From Magnaporthiopsis rhizophila (taxonomy: Eukaryota; Ascomycota; Sordariomycetes; Magnaporthales; Magnaporthaceae): a stretch of DNA of 64,000 nt. A model generated the notes under the pieces. The model saw nothing but the letters and a program-made list of their open reading frames with translations. It made no database searches and was not told the DNA's origin. Location of the stretch: assembly GCA_003049465.1 (NCBI GenBank), contig PYSS01000010.1:124001-188000 (forward strand). The letters run 5' to 3'. This document shows positions 1 through 10,072 of this stretch, piece after piece. Numbering within the stretch: the stretch's first letter is position 1; each line of letters opens with the position of its first letter. The translations under genes and the position numbers were made by a program.

Positions 1-248
1 GACCCGTCAGGCCAGTAGGCCGTTACCCAGGATTGGATGTCGCCGCCGTCGGACGTCGTGAACCGGGTCTGGCCGGGCCGTTGCTTTCCGCGGGACCAGG
101 GGAGCCCGAACGTGACTCCAGAATGGTGTGCCGGCGCCGTGCCGCCCAGCCAGCCGACCTTGACGCTCTCAGTGGTCGTGTTGGCCACTTGCGCGGACGC
201 CAGGAGGCCGGCGACGGCGGTCAGGCAGATGGCCGCCCTTGGTATCAT
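1..248 (-). CDS. Secreted PL26-like rhamnogalacturonan exolyase, N-terminal fragment (partial at window edge)
   Basis: The reading frame starts at an ATG (246-248 on the minus strand) and runs off the left edge without a stop, giving about 82 residues. The first ~19 residues are a hydrophobic signal peptide ending near ASA-QVANTT. The mature part carries VGWLGGTAP, then GVTFGLPW, then QSWVTAYWPDG. This order resembles the N-terminal RIFT-barrel domain of PcRGLX/YetA-like exo-rhamnogalacturonan lyases, where a WLGG..P, GV.WG.PWP and SWPLAYWPDGS pattern recurs. Such enzymes are secreted and trim pectin. The catalytic part lies outside the window, so activity is unproven. The ATG is chosen because it opens directly onto the signal peptide. 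Confidence 0.6.
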   Translation of the reverse strand, partial: MIPRAAICLTAVAGLLASAQVANTTTESVKVGWLGGTAPAHHSGVTFGLPWSRGKQRPGQTRFTTSDGGDIQSWVTAYWPDG

Positions 249-1185
249 TGTGGCCTAGGGAAGTGACCAGACAGCGAACGTCTGGCCTGCGCAGCTCAAT
301 ACTCATAGGGCGCGAGCTTGGCAAAAGACAGCCCGTGGCGGTGAGGAGCATACGCGGCGCGAGCCCACGTTATATCTCCCGAGAGAGCACAACCACGAAA
401 GAAAAGGGGTCTCGCCTGCCGTCCCCGCACCGACGGCAACCATGACAGCGCCATTGCAATCTAGGGGCCGAGTCATCATCGCTGTACCATGACGGCGTCC
501 TGCGATGTCGTATTCGCGTGGGCCCTTCTCTCCTGATCGGCCAATTTTGCCGGTGGTATCGAAATTGGATACCGCGCGGGGGGCACCCCAATCTCCGCAT
601 CAACCCTATGGATAGCGTCACGCCGCCCATGCGGGGGTTTCTCGGGTCCCGGCTAGCACTCCTCCGAGCGCCCGAGAAGCGCTGATAGCCATCTCGGTAG
701 GGCATTTTTGCCCCAATCAGCTGCGCTGCCGTCTATTTCCCATCATTTTGCTCCCAGCAGAGGACCCGGGCGATCGAGACGAGTCAAACGAAGTCGGTCC
801 CTGAAATTGCGAATTCTCTGGAGCACGTGCCTGCTGCCTGGCCAAGGTCTAGTTCATTCTTCTGCCGCAACCCGTGAAGCCATTCGCAGAGACAAAGAGC
901 TTATGCCGCTGCAGACCTGGCCTTTGTATCAGCGCAATATCCGGCACACAATGTCGGCGACACCCGCACCTCGCCGTCTTTGTTTCCTTGTTTGTGAGCG
1001 CCACGCACGAATAGTCTCGAAACTGCCCGTAAACAGGCGTATAAATCAGCAGCGACTACAGAACCTCCCGTTCATTCCTGATATTTTCGGTCATGATACC
1101 CCCTCGTTATAAAGCACCGACATCGAACCGACTGCATAGGTAAGCAAACCCAGTCCAAAAACCACATAGCTAACCAGCAGCAACG
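249..1185. other. Intergenic region between two divergent genes
   Basis: This is the 937-bp upstream region of the minus-strand lyase fragment and the plus-strand ankyrin gene. No supported ORF was found. A TATA-like element lies near its right end. Confidence 0.5.
1108..1113 (+). promoter_or_regulatory. TATA box of the ankyrin gene
   Basis: TATAAA lies 73-78 bp upstream of the ATG at 1186, a normal fungal spacing with a short leader. Confidence 0.4.
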
Positions 1186-1773
1186 ATGCCGCGCCCGGGT
1201 CTTCCCGCCATCGGCCGGGACGAGGTCGACAAGATCATCTCTCTTTGCCGTGGCAAAAAAGCCGACCCCATCAACAAGGAGATGTTCATTCTATCCAACC
1301 GCTGGAAGTTGAGGCCCCACACCGACTCCGATCTGTACAAGGCCGCGCTCTATCCCATCCGGGACCAGAATTCCGTCTCGGCCCTGTTCCACGCCGTGGG
1401 TTCGGGCAGCCTCGAGGTGGTCAAGGCCCTCGTGGAGAGGTGGGGTTTCGACGTCGACGCCCTGGACGCGACGACTGGCCAAACGGCGCTTATGCACGCC
1501 GTCGCCAGGCGGAAGAGCCTGGACATGATCGAGTTCCTGGCTGAGCACACGGCCAACCTGAACAAGGCGGACCTGCGCGGGTACAAGGCCGTAGAAATCG
1601 CCGCCGGGAACGCCGACCCCAAGCTCGTCAACTGGTTCCTGACGAAAGGCGCCGCGATCCAGGCCAAGCGGCAACCGGACCGGACCGAGGAGGAGATCCG
1701 GACTCAGTGGCAGGAGCAGGCTTTGCCCATCCTTGGGAGGGCCAAGCCGCACTGTGAGTGTAACGTCATGTAA
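1186..1773 (+). CDS. Small ankyrin-repeat protein with C-terminal CaaX-like box
   Basis: An intronless 195-aa protein with two to three ankyrin repeats (about residues 63-165). The diagnostic pieces are SALFHAVGSGSLEVVKALVE, TGQTALMHAVARRKSLDMIEFL and GYKAVEIAAGNADPKLVNWFL. Ankyrin repeats mediate protein-protein contacts; the partner is unknown. The chain ends ...CECNVM, so the last four residues CNVM fit a CaaX prenylation box (aliphatic V, terminal M, favouring farnesyltransferase), with another Cys two residues upstream. There is no signal peptide or membrane segment. The ATG follows a TATA box and an AACG-ATG context. No other domain was seen. Confidence 0.75.
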   Translation: MPRPGLPAIGRDEVDKIISLCRGKKADPINKEMFILSNRWKLRPHTDSDLYKAALYPIRDQNSVSALFHAVGSGSLEVVKALVERWGFDVDALDATTGQTALMHAVARRKSLDMIEFLAEHTANLNKADLRGYKAVEIAAGNADPKLVNWFLTKGAAIQAKRQPDRTEEEIRTQWQEQALPILGRAKPHCECNVM

Positions 1774-1971
1774 GATCCACTTTTGGATGAGCACTGTTGG
1801 GACAGCCGGGGTAATTTCGAATGACTGATGACTGTCACGCAGCAATCTGCTTGCCTTGATGATGACACTGCCAATACTGCTGGGCTTTGGATACGGTCTG
1901 TGCCAAATAAAATAACAAAAATATTGAGCCGAGAAATATGACTCCAAAGACGTTTGTCTGTATTGATTGCC

Positions 1972-2021
1972 AATGGTGTCCCTGATTTGTCCGTAACGAC
2001 TGCTAATGGTGTCCCTGATTT
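1972..2021. repeat. Imperfect tandem duplication, 33-bp period
   Basis: The 17-mer AATGGTGTCCCTGATTT occurs at 1972-1988 and again at 2005-2021, exactly 33 bp apart, with partly similar flanks. Confidence 0.7.
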
Positions 2022-2914
2022 TACTTGTCAACAACCGCGAACATGCACGGCCTGCCGTCTGACAGCAACAGCAAACGGGACTCATCAAGAGCAAGGGACA
2101 CAGAGTTGCAAAGCGTTGCGCAATGGAATACATAAGGCGAGAGTGCCCTCGTCTCGTCCGCCTTTTCAGGTTTCTTTCCCAAGCGCTCTGCTCCTGATAT
2201 ATAGAGAAAAGATATTTGCATCTGATCTGGACTCCATCCAACCTCTGGACTCCTACCCCTTCTAACCTTATAAATCGCCATCTTCCTCATCGTGATCTTA
2301 CTCCCCGGCGGCACTCCCTCCGCCCAGCCATACCGACAACAAACAAAGCCGTGGTAGCCGCCTGCTCGCTTGCTCGATGCCACCCACGATCTGGGATTCA
2401 TGGCGGCCACCGGCAATGGGGCAGCCCACCCACATTTCAAGGCACTGAACCGCGCCGAGATCCGCATGCGTGTCACCCTCGGCGCGGCGCTCTCGCTCAT
2501 GGACCGTGCGCTGTCCCGTCGCCCCGCGTGGCCAAGCTCCTGGGCCCCACGGGCCTCAATATCCTAGCATGAATACGAGATAAGGAGCCGTGTGTGACGG
2601 TCCATCCGCTTCCAATTTTTGTTTGTCATTTTTATTGCGTGGCGCACTCGCACGTCGCACAGAACGGCAGCAGGCAGCAGGGCAGCAGTGCAGGGCGACA
2701 AATGCGGACACGCCGGGACGGGGAGCAGCGTGGATGGATGGTTGCTTGCATGTCATGATACGCCCGTTGTCCGGCGTGACTCCTCGGCCTCACAAATCGC
2801 CAAGCGCCCGCGTCGATAAAGACCCCGTCGTCCAGCACCCCGCCGACGCTACTACTCAGAGCATGGCTTCTTGCTGCACATTGGCAGGCCACCCTGGAGA
2901 AGGGTCACAGCTTC

Positions 2915-2934
2915 TATATATATATATATATATA
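2915..2934. repeat. (TA)10 microsatellite
   Basis: Uninterrupted TA dinucleotides in the intergenic region. Confidence 0.9.
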
Positions 2935-3893
2935 TTTCTTGAAACACACAACAGTCCCAACGTTCTCATCGACGGGGACGAGGCCTTCCACTCTGCTCCC
3001 GAAGCTGGCCGTTCGGGGACGCCTCGCACATGTCGAGGGTTTCCAAGAGACGGCAGAGCATCCGGGACGAGTGCAAGGCGTCCGAGCGACGATGAGCCGG
3101 ACGAGCTCGGGTCACCGGAGCCAGCACGAGAGCATTCGGAAAAAAAGGAAAAGCCCAAGCTTCAGCCACGTCGGCCCAGTGGGGCCGCGGCGCACAACGG
3201 GGCTGCCATGATTGGGACGTTCGTCCACTGCACGGGGCGGCACGCATTGAGTGGACTAGTCAGTTCCCTCTTTCTTTGCTGCTTGAAGCCCGGCGCTGAC
3301 TTTGAGATGCACCAGCGCGCATGGGCAAGAGATCACACGTCGTCCCGAGAGCCACATTTGAAGCCGGCGTTGCTGAGATGATGATATAGTAAGTTCCAGC
3401 TCTATCCCGGGCTTGGAGATCCAGCTGACGAGAGGGATGCTCGGCTTTTTCTTTCCAGGAAACGGAGGCTGGGGGGAGACGACCCCTTTTTCACTTACAT
3501 TTGTTCTCGACCAACGCCTTCCGAGAGACCCAACAACATGGCCCGGTATAACCCTTCACACACAGAATCCCCCGTTTTCTATTTGCCGTCACTCGCATTT
3601 TCCCCACTCATGCCCTTGCTCTCGTCAGTACATTCTTATCCGTTCCCTATATACACCAACCCCACCAAAAGACGTCAGAAGGCGTGGTCGTCCATTGCCA
3701 TGCGCAGCAGTCACCCACCGCCCGTACCAAACCGGTGACCTGCGCACGCTCACGAACACGACACATCGCAAAGTACATCGTCCACGCGTCGCCAAGACCC
3801 AGGCGCAGTGTAGAGATACCGGACCAGTCGTTTTCGTGGGCACTGGGTCTCTTCATCGTTCCCAAGCTTTTGCGTGAGTTCATCGCCGACTAC

Positions 3894-4246
3894 CTAAAGC
3901 TGCTTTGAGAGGCTCCTCCGGGAGGCTGTCAGGCCCTCTATCGACCGGCTCATGGACGCATACTTGCCCCAAGTTTCCGCGTCGGGGTCGAGGCCGCCAG
4001 CGACGGGGAAGTTCAGGTCCACAATCCGGTCCGCGGCAAGTACGCGAGCGTGCGCGAGCTCGTGGTAGCCTTGCTCGAAGCAAAGAAGAAGTTCAACGTG
4101 GGGGGGGGGGGGACATCGACAACGGCAAGGCCACTATCCCGGACAACGTCTTGGCCCAGGTGGTGGGCGAGGCGTTGACACTTCGGGGAACGAGGGAGCA
4201 AGCGAGGACGACACTCCACTACGACTGGGTGTTCACACACCCGTAG
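3894..4246 (+). pseudogene. Frameshifted remnant of an unidentified protein gene
   Basis: Three successive reading frames show gene-like codon use and together read as one protein tail. The first is about 3897-3985 (RLLREAVRPSIDRLMDAY). The second is about 3981-4100 (RGKYASVRELVVALLEAKKK). The third, after a 13-G run at 4100-4112, ends at the TAG at 4244-4246 (DNVLAQVVGEALTLRGTREQ). No intron signals explain the frame changes, which fall within a few bases and at the G homopolymer. I do not recognise the family. The fragment is best read as a decayed gene. The G-run shift could be a sequencing error, but the earlier shift would remain. Confidence 0.45.
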
Positions 4247-4472
4247 TCGGGCTGTTTCGGAGGGAATCGGGGAAAAATCCACAGCCTTTTTTGGCCAAAC
4301 ATGTTGTTCACATCTGCACCACCAGCATTTCTATGTGCCCTGCATGCATCAAACCCAAACCTGGGATGGAAGAAACTGGTTCTGTCTATCCACACGTTGA
4401 TTGTATCGTCTTACTCGAACAATAAAAACTATTTACACGAAAAAGATGCCCACCGCCGCCGCTGCCCCAGCC

Positions 4473-4624
4473 TTACCTCCCGCCGCTGCGCCGGAACGGG
4501 TGTGCCTCGGTGTTGAGGACGAAATCGTCCAGGCTCACCAGGTCCGGGGGCGAGAAGACGAGGTAAAAGTACTTGAGCGTCTCGGCGAGCCAGAAACTCT
4601 GTTTTTGTCGGCGCACGCATTAGC

Positions 4625-4662
<38 letters not shown>

Positions 4663-6405
4663 AAGAAAAAAAAAATTCTTCGGTCAGTGGGGAGAGCGGA
4701 AAAGGGCAGCCCTTACCTCCATGTAGTCCTCCTGCACCGGCACGCCACCGAGCGTGACGTCAAGGTTGGCAGCGTTGGCGATAGGCGTGCGCGTGCCTTT
4801 CCTCACGGCCGTGAACATGTCCCAGGCCGCGTCGCGGTACCAGGCGTCGCCCGTGACGCGCCACAGCACAAAGACGCTCTCGATCGCCTCGGGCCGCAGG
4901 ATGTAGCGCGGGTCCTTGGCCGTCGTGTAGCCCTTTGGTAGGTTCTCGCGCCACTCGGGCCGCTTCGCCTTTTCCGCCTCCCAGTGCGCCTCGTCCCAGG
5001 GGCAGTCTTTGCTGCTGCTGCGGCCGCGGGGGCAAGGGGCCATGTTCCAGCGCTCGGGGCCCATACCGCTAGCCATTGACCGGTAGGCGTGCACGCATCC
5101 CTTTGTCAGCCGCGCGCCCGTCGTCACGTCGTCCGGGTTTCCGTACAGCCTTCCGGCGAGGGCGAAAACGCCGCCGACAAAGCAGGCGAGGTGCTCCGTC
5201 TCCGGGTCCAGCACCGCCTGGCCGGTCGCCTGGTTAAAGTGGGCGTTGCCTGATATGAGGATGTCGGCGCCGTCGGGCAGCATGGGCCGGAAGAAGAGGT
5301 GCTTCTCGGCGGCGCGCATGAAGCGCACCGACAGCTCGTTGAACATGGCGTCGTGGCCGTCGGCCAGCACGGCCATCTTGACCAGGTACTCGTACAGCGA
5401 GTCGGCGCTGCCGCCGAGCGTGAAGGCGTTGCCGTCCACCACGTCCTGCCTCTTCATCGACACCATGATGGGCCACAAGCCCGGGATGCGGGTTTTGTTC
5501 TGGCCCTCGTAAAAGACGCGCATGACGCGCACGGCCGCCTTCTTGTATTTGGGGTCGCCCGTCAGCTGTGACAGCCGCGCCATCTCGAGCGACAGCGTCC
5601 CGGGAGACGCCGACACGACACTCTCCTCGACGAACAGCTGCTTTCCCGTTTTCGCCCGCGGTAGGTCGATAAAGTCGACGGGCATGCGGTTCTCGGTGTT
5701 GAAGGCGCCGTACAAAAATTCGCCCAGCTCGACGGCCTTGTGCAGCAGCGCCTCGCGGCCGCTGAGGTCGTAGGCGGCCATGAGGCCGCCGAGGTAGCGG
5801 ATGTTGGTCTCGAACGTGTTGACCCTGTCCCCGGACGACTTGCCAAAGTCGATGCCCGCCACGGCCTCGACGGCCTCGTCGAACTCGTCTCGCAGGCCCA
5901 TGATCCACAGCGTGTCGAGCGAGTCGACCAGCGTGGCGGCCCAGCCCGAGAACTGGTCCTTGTAGCCGCCCGCGATGGGGAGGAGCGCGTCCTTCATCCA
6001 CGCGTGCTCGCGGTACGCCTTCCAGCAGCGGGCAAACTCCTCGCGCACCGCGTCGCGCCTGGACGCCCGCTCCAGCGCGGCTTTTGCCGTCTCGCGCCCG
6101 AACCGGTGCTGGATGCGGTACGTCTTGATGTTCTGCGCCGCGTCTGCTGCATCCTCTGACGACGACGGCGACGCGGCGGGATCACCAGCGGGCGGAAATT
6201 CGTGCTTGACCTTGGACCAGTCGAAACTGCTCTTGACGGCGCGGATGGCATCCCGCGAGCCTGGCGGGTTCATAAACCGCTGCAAGCTCAGGGTGTCGTC
6301 GGACGGCGGCAACCTCCAATTCAGCAGCACGTAGGCCAGGACGGCCGTGACAACCAGGGCCAGGTAGATAGTCCTCCGGCGAGGCCTGAATGCGTATCTT
6401 GGCAT
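4473..6405 (-). CDS. Class I alpha-1,2-mannosidase, GH47 (type II membrane protein)
   Basis: Two exons, 6405-4717 and 4598-4473, with an 118-bp intron (4716-4599, GTAAGG...CAG); product 604 aa. GH47 enzymes trim alpha-1,2-linked mannose from N-glycans in the ER/Golgi. A short basic N-terminus and one membrane anchor (about residues 13-29) give type II topology. Family motifs include GWAATLVDSLDTLWIMGL, TFETNIRYLGGL, LRPEAIESVFVLWR and, spanning the splice, DYME/SFWLAETLKYFYL. The C-terminal VLNTEAHPFRR is the usual GH47 end and carries the conserved NTEAHP segment that helps bind calcium. The intron is full of low-complexity DNA. The terminal TAA sits inside an AG/GTAAGG string that could itself act as a donor, so a longer C-terminus is possible. 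Confidence 0.93.
4625..4661. repeat. A15 + (TA)11 microsatellite inside the GH47 intron
   Basis: Fifteen A followed by about eleven TA units occupy roughly a third of the mannosidase intron, 27 bp from the acceptor. Confidence 0.9.
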
Positions 6406-7172
6406 GATGGGGTTAGGGCTGGCGGCACCAACTGGTTGATAATCAAAGGCAACACGCGATATGGGACCGGTCGATGGTGATCACGCGACAGATTTTGCTT
6501 GTTGGGGCTTTCGTGCCTGCGTAAGCGTCCCTGGCGAAAGCAGGCAGGAACTTGACGGCGGCTGACATGCGGAAACTGCTCAATGCGGAAAAGAGTGAGA
6601 TACCGGGCTCGGCACCGCAGCTGGGTGGATGGATGCAACGCTTAGAGTTCAGCGCTCTGGCAGCTACCGTGTCCGAATGGACGGCAGGGTGGCATTCCCT
6701 TTGTCTCAACTTTTCCGCTAGAGGGCCGTTGTGCGGGGAATGCCATATCCCATTAGAAGGCTAGCATCCCCCGCTAGTGGGGGTGGCTTGAACATCAGAT
6801 CACTCTCACTAAAGCCTCAGCTTCTGATTGTAAAATGTAAAATATCGAATAGTTGGATCTTGGCTAGGCTATATATATAAAGCATCAGGACCCATGGATA
6901 ACTTCAGGATCGAAATTACATTCATGCCCATTATCGAGCCCCAACACCTCCCCGAAAACCCCAGCCGAAAATGATGGTATCTCAAGCAGCAAACCTCCAT
7001 ACGCACCGCACCGACAGTTGGCCCCGGTTGGCCCAAGTGGAAATGACAGTAGTGGAAAGGACAGTAGGAGAAAAAGTACCAAAATTCGTCATCATGCGTC
7101 GTCGGTTGCACCCACCCACCCAGCACCAGTTTCAGTTCAGTTCAGTCGTCAGCCCAAGCCACCCATCCCGCC
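6406..7172. other. Intergenic region
   Basis: Promoter side of the GH47 gene and 3' side of the GPI-protein gene. No supported ORF was seen. Confidence 0.5.
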
Positions 7173-7923
7173 TTATAGCAGGAGAGCAGTGCCAAAGACG
7201 GCGGCGAGGGCGAGGCCAACCATGGGGATGGCAGCAGACGTCGCGCCGTTGGGCCTGTTGCTGCCGAAAGCACCGCCCGGCTGCTGCTGGCCGTTGCCGT
7301 TGTTGTAGTTGGGGTTGTTGCCGTTGTTGTAGTTGGGGTTGTTGCCGTTGTTGCCGTTGTAGTTGCCGTTGTTGTTGCCGTTGTTGTAGGGCGGCGCAGT
7401 CGCCGCGGAGCCGGGCGCGATGTAGGTGGTGGTCAGCTGGTTGGCGCTGTTGGGCCTGGTGGCGACGACGTGGATGCCGTTGGCGTCGTTGGCCTGGCTG
7501 GGCAAGAAGTTCTGGGCCGGGAAGCCGCACTTGCGCATGATCTCGTTGATGTCTGGAGGAAGTTTTTTTTGTTAGTTAACCACTAACACCAAGTCAGGGC
7601 TGCTAGTTAATCTTACCCTTGAGATGGTCGTCGTTGTTGCGCGTGTTCTGGGTCATGCAGCTGTGGCACAGGGCAGCGAAGCGGGCGACATCGAAGCTGC
7701 GGTTGGTGCACACGCACTGCAGGTTGAGCAGCTCCTCGATGCGGTCGTTGTTGATGCGGTCGTCGTCGACGTCGCAGAGGTCCGTCAAAGCCCGCATGGG
7801 CTCGCAGATGCCGCGGCACACCTGCGGGATGTCGTCACGGTCCAGCTCCATGTCGTCCTCGGCCCGGACCAGGACGGGGGCCACAGTGGCCAGGACGACA
7901 AGGACGGCGTTGTTGAAGCGCAT
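7173..7923 (-). CDS. Secreted cysteine-rich GPI-anchored protein with Asn/Gly/Tyr repeats
   Basis: Two exons, 7923-7617 and 7552-7173, with a 64-bp intron (GTAAGA...CAG); product 228 aa. Residues 1-21 are a signal peptide ending VLVRA. Residues ~35-111 hold eight cysteines with pairs CRGIC, CVC and CHSC, suggesting a disulfide-knit domain; the spacing is not a clear CFEM. A low-complexity segment follows, repeating PNYNNGNN- and YNNGN-like units. The C-terminus has a small-residue site and a hydrophobic tail ending GTALLL, typical of GPI anchoring. The protein is probably in the cell wall or plasma-membrane outer face. No enzymatic motif is visible. Confidence 0.85.
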
Positions 7924-8651
7924 CTTGAAGGATGTGGTTTTTGTTCTCGGGACTGCTGTGTGCTGTGCAGGTTTTTGATGGATTTGGTGGTCCAGGAAAA
8001 GAGTTGCAAGAGAAGATGTGAGGCAGGAGATTCCAACAGAGGATGCAAGTCAAGGCTGGCGATGGCTTCTCTCGACAAAACGGCCACCAAGTCCGGGGAC
8101 GACACGCTTCATAAATACCCCAAGTGGTCTTGGCAAGACTCCACCAAATTGCTCGCGGTGATCGCGATATTCTGTGCTACCCATACCTAGGTCAGTCAGT
8201 CAGTCGGAATGCTCCAAACGCAGCCCCGCGACAAGGAGCTCCTCGCAAACGCCCATCCACTGATCTTCCCCCTATAGCCCCTATACCAGCAAAAACCCTA
8301 TGGGTGGGGTCCCACCGCCGCCGCGCCCCGGTGCAGCAGCCGATGTTCCCCGCCCGTCCGAGGCCCGTCCGAGGCAGGGAGTTGGGACGCCGGCGACACC
8401 GCATGGTGCTTGCCTGCTGCGCCTCAGCGAGAAGCTGGAACAACTGGCTGGCAGGGCAGATAGAGAGAGAAAGAAAGAAAAAGAAAAGGGGGTCTTGATG
8501 GATACCTACCGCCCCGTAGTTGTCTGTGCTGTCGTTAACGTTAAAAGAAGCTTGTTATTGGAGGAGGCTGTGCTGGCGTTTTTTTTTTTTCTTCTTCTTT
8601 TTCCACAGAGTCAATCTACCGACGCCCATCTTGGCTGCGACATTACGCGTG

Positions 8652-8655
<4 letters not shown>

Positions 8656-8711
<56 letters not shown>

Positions 8712-8716
8712 NTTTT
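8656..8716. repeat. Poly(T) tract with one ambiguous base
   Basis: About 60 T with N at 8712. The length is probably imprecise because of assembly. Confidence 0.85.
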
Positions 8717-9533
8717 GGCTGTCGATCATCGTGTGCGCCTTGCTTTTTCGTGTCTATCACCTCAAGCGCCGTCGATCAGCGAGTGCGAGTGCAGTTCGTG
8801 CAATTCATGAAATGGCGGTGGAGCCAAAGCGAACAAACAGCCCAGGTCCAGGGGCTGATCGCTGGGTCCGCATGAAAGGGGGGTTTTCCGACGTCCTCTG
8901 ACTACCAAGAGGAGCCCAAGAGGAGCCCATACCGACTCACGGGGTCGTACAAGATTCATCTCGATTTTTTTTTGTTTTCTTGGGCCAGTTGGGTACGTTT
9001 CATCATCTGCCCGCGAGCGATGTCATATCAGGGAAGATACGTGGCGGGAATAAGCCTACCTAAGGCGCACTTACACGGCGCCACGCGTCGTCCCGCAACC
9101 TTAGCACCGTGGAAGCTGCCGTCGTCGCGTCTGATCTGTCAAACAAGAGCGGCCATGATTTCAGATCTTGGACCAGAATTAAACAGCGGCCATCCCTGGC
9201 ACGGCAGGCTGGCTGCTGCATCGTCACCACCACTCAGCCACCGGTAATAAGCCGGTGACGTCCTCACGACAGCGCACAAAGATAAATGGGCTTGGCCGCC
9301 CCAGCCAGCTTTTTACGAAGCGCCAAGCTTACTTCTCTGCGGTCCCTGACTCCTCACCGACCAGTTGTCCCTTTCGTTTCGGATCCCTTCTCCGCGATTT
9401 CACTCGCCAGTGTCGGCCTTGGCGTTTACGTAGCCAGTAGCCTGGGCGGGCGCGTCTAGCAACTGCCGGTCGCCTGATGTTAGCCTGCAAATGTTCAGAC
9501 GAATGGGCCTGAGAGGGGTTGTGCTGGTGGGCC

Positions 9534-9559
9534 AAAAAAAAAAAAAAAAAAAAAAAAAA
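9534..9559. repeat. Poly(A) tract, 26 nt
   Basis: Uninterrupted A run in the intergenic region. Confidence 0.9.
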
Positions 9560-10072
9560 GGACCGATGTCGGGTGGCTGGGCTTGCACGATTTTACCCAT
9601 CAGGCCAGGCTTGCTAAACCTCTGTCCATAATTCGTGGTGAAAGGAGCCCTTCCTTTCTCTTAAAGTCCTGGGGCTGCTGCCATTAAGCTAATTTGCCAC
9701 TGCTTTCTTTGTCGTCAATGGCAGGACCCAATCTCACCTCCCCTCGTCCGTGGCCCACCGAGACAGAAAAAGATGAAAATAGCACATGACGTACAATAAC
9801 CGGCAATTTCCGTCATGATCAGCAAACGACCGGCCGTACGACGGCCAAGCACGCGGCCAGAGCCAGATTACCCAATCATTCAGGAGCACGTGGAGGAGAT
9901 GGATAACTGCATGAGTGTTCATTCAAAAAATGTAGATCTAATAGTGACCCTGAATGTGATGCGCGATGGCTGAATGACGAAAAGTAGACAGAAAGACACG
10001 CCTCGGAAGTGGGGAAAATAAAAGAGATAGGCAAAGGCACAGCAAGTACTGCGCCGCCTAGCCCAGCACCCT

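Larger units (their letters stand above)
1774..3893. other. Long intergenic region, no supported gene
   Basis: Several overlapping ORFs exist, the longest 263 codons at 2590-3381. None shows a recognisable domain or fungal codon bias, and they overlap on both strands. The region holds a duplicated 17-mer and a (TA)10 tract. A very degraded gene cannot be excluded, especially near 3750-3893, which abuts the fragment to the right. Confidence 0.45.
7924..10072. other. Long intergenic region, no supported gene
   Basis: Contains two homopolymer tracts (T at 8656-8716 with one N; A at 9534-9559). Short ORFs here are low complexity or lack homology-like motifs. The left part serves as promoter for the GPI-protein gene. 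Confidence 0.5.

Noticed and set aside
2590..3381. 263-codon plus-strand ORF
   Set aside because: Runs through a TA microsatellite, overlaps other frames equally long, and shows no domain or codon bias.
7603..7923. Classifying the GPI protein as CFEM
   Set aside because: It has eight cysteines and a GPI tail, but the spacing and the missing Asp position do not fit the CFEM signature clearly.
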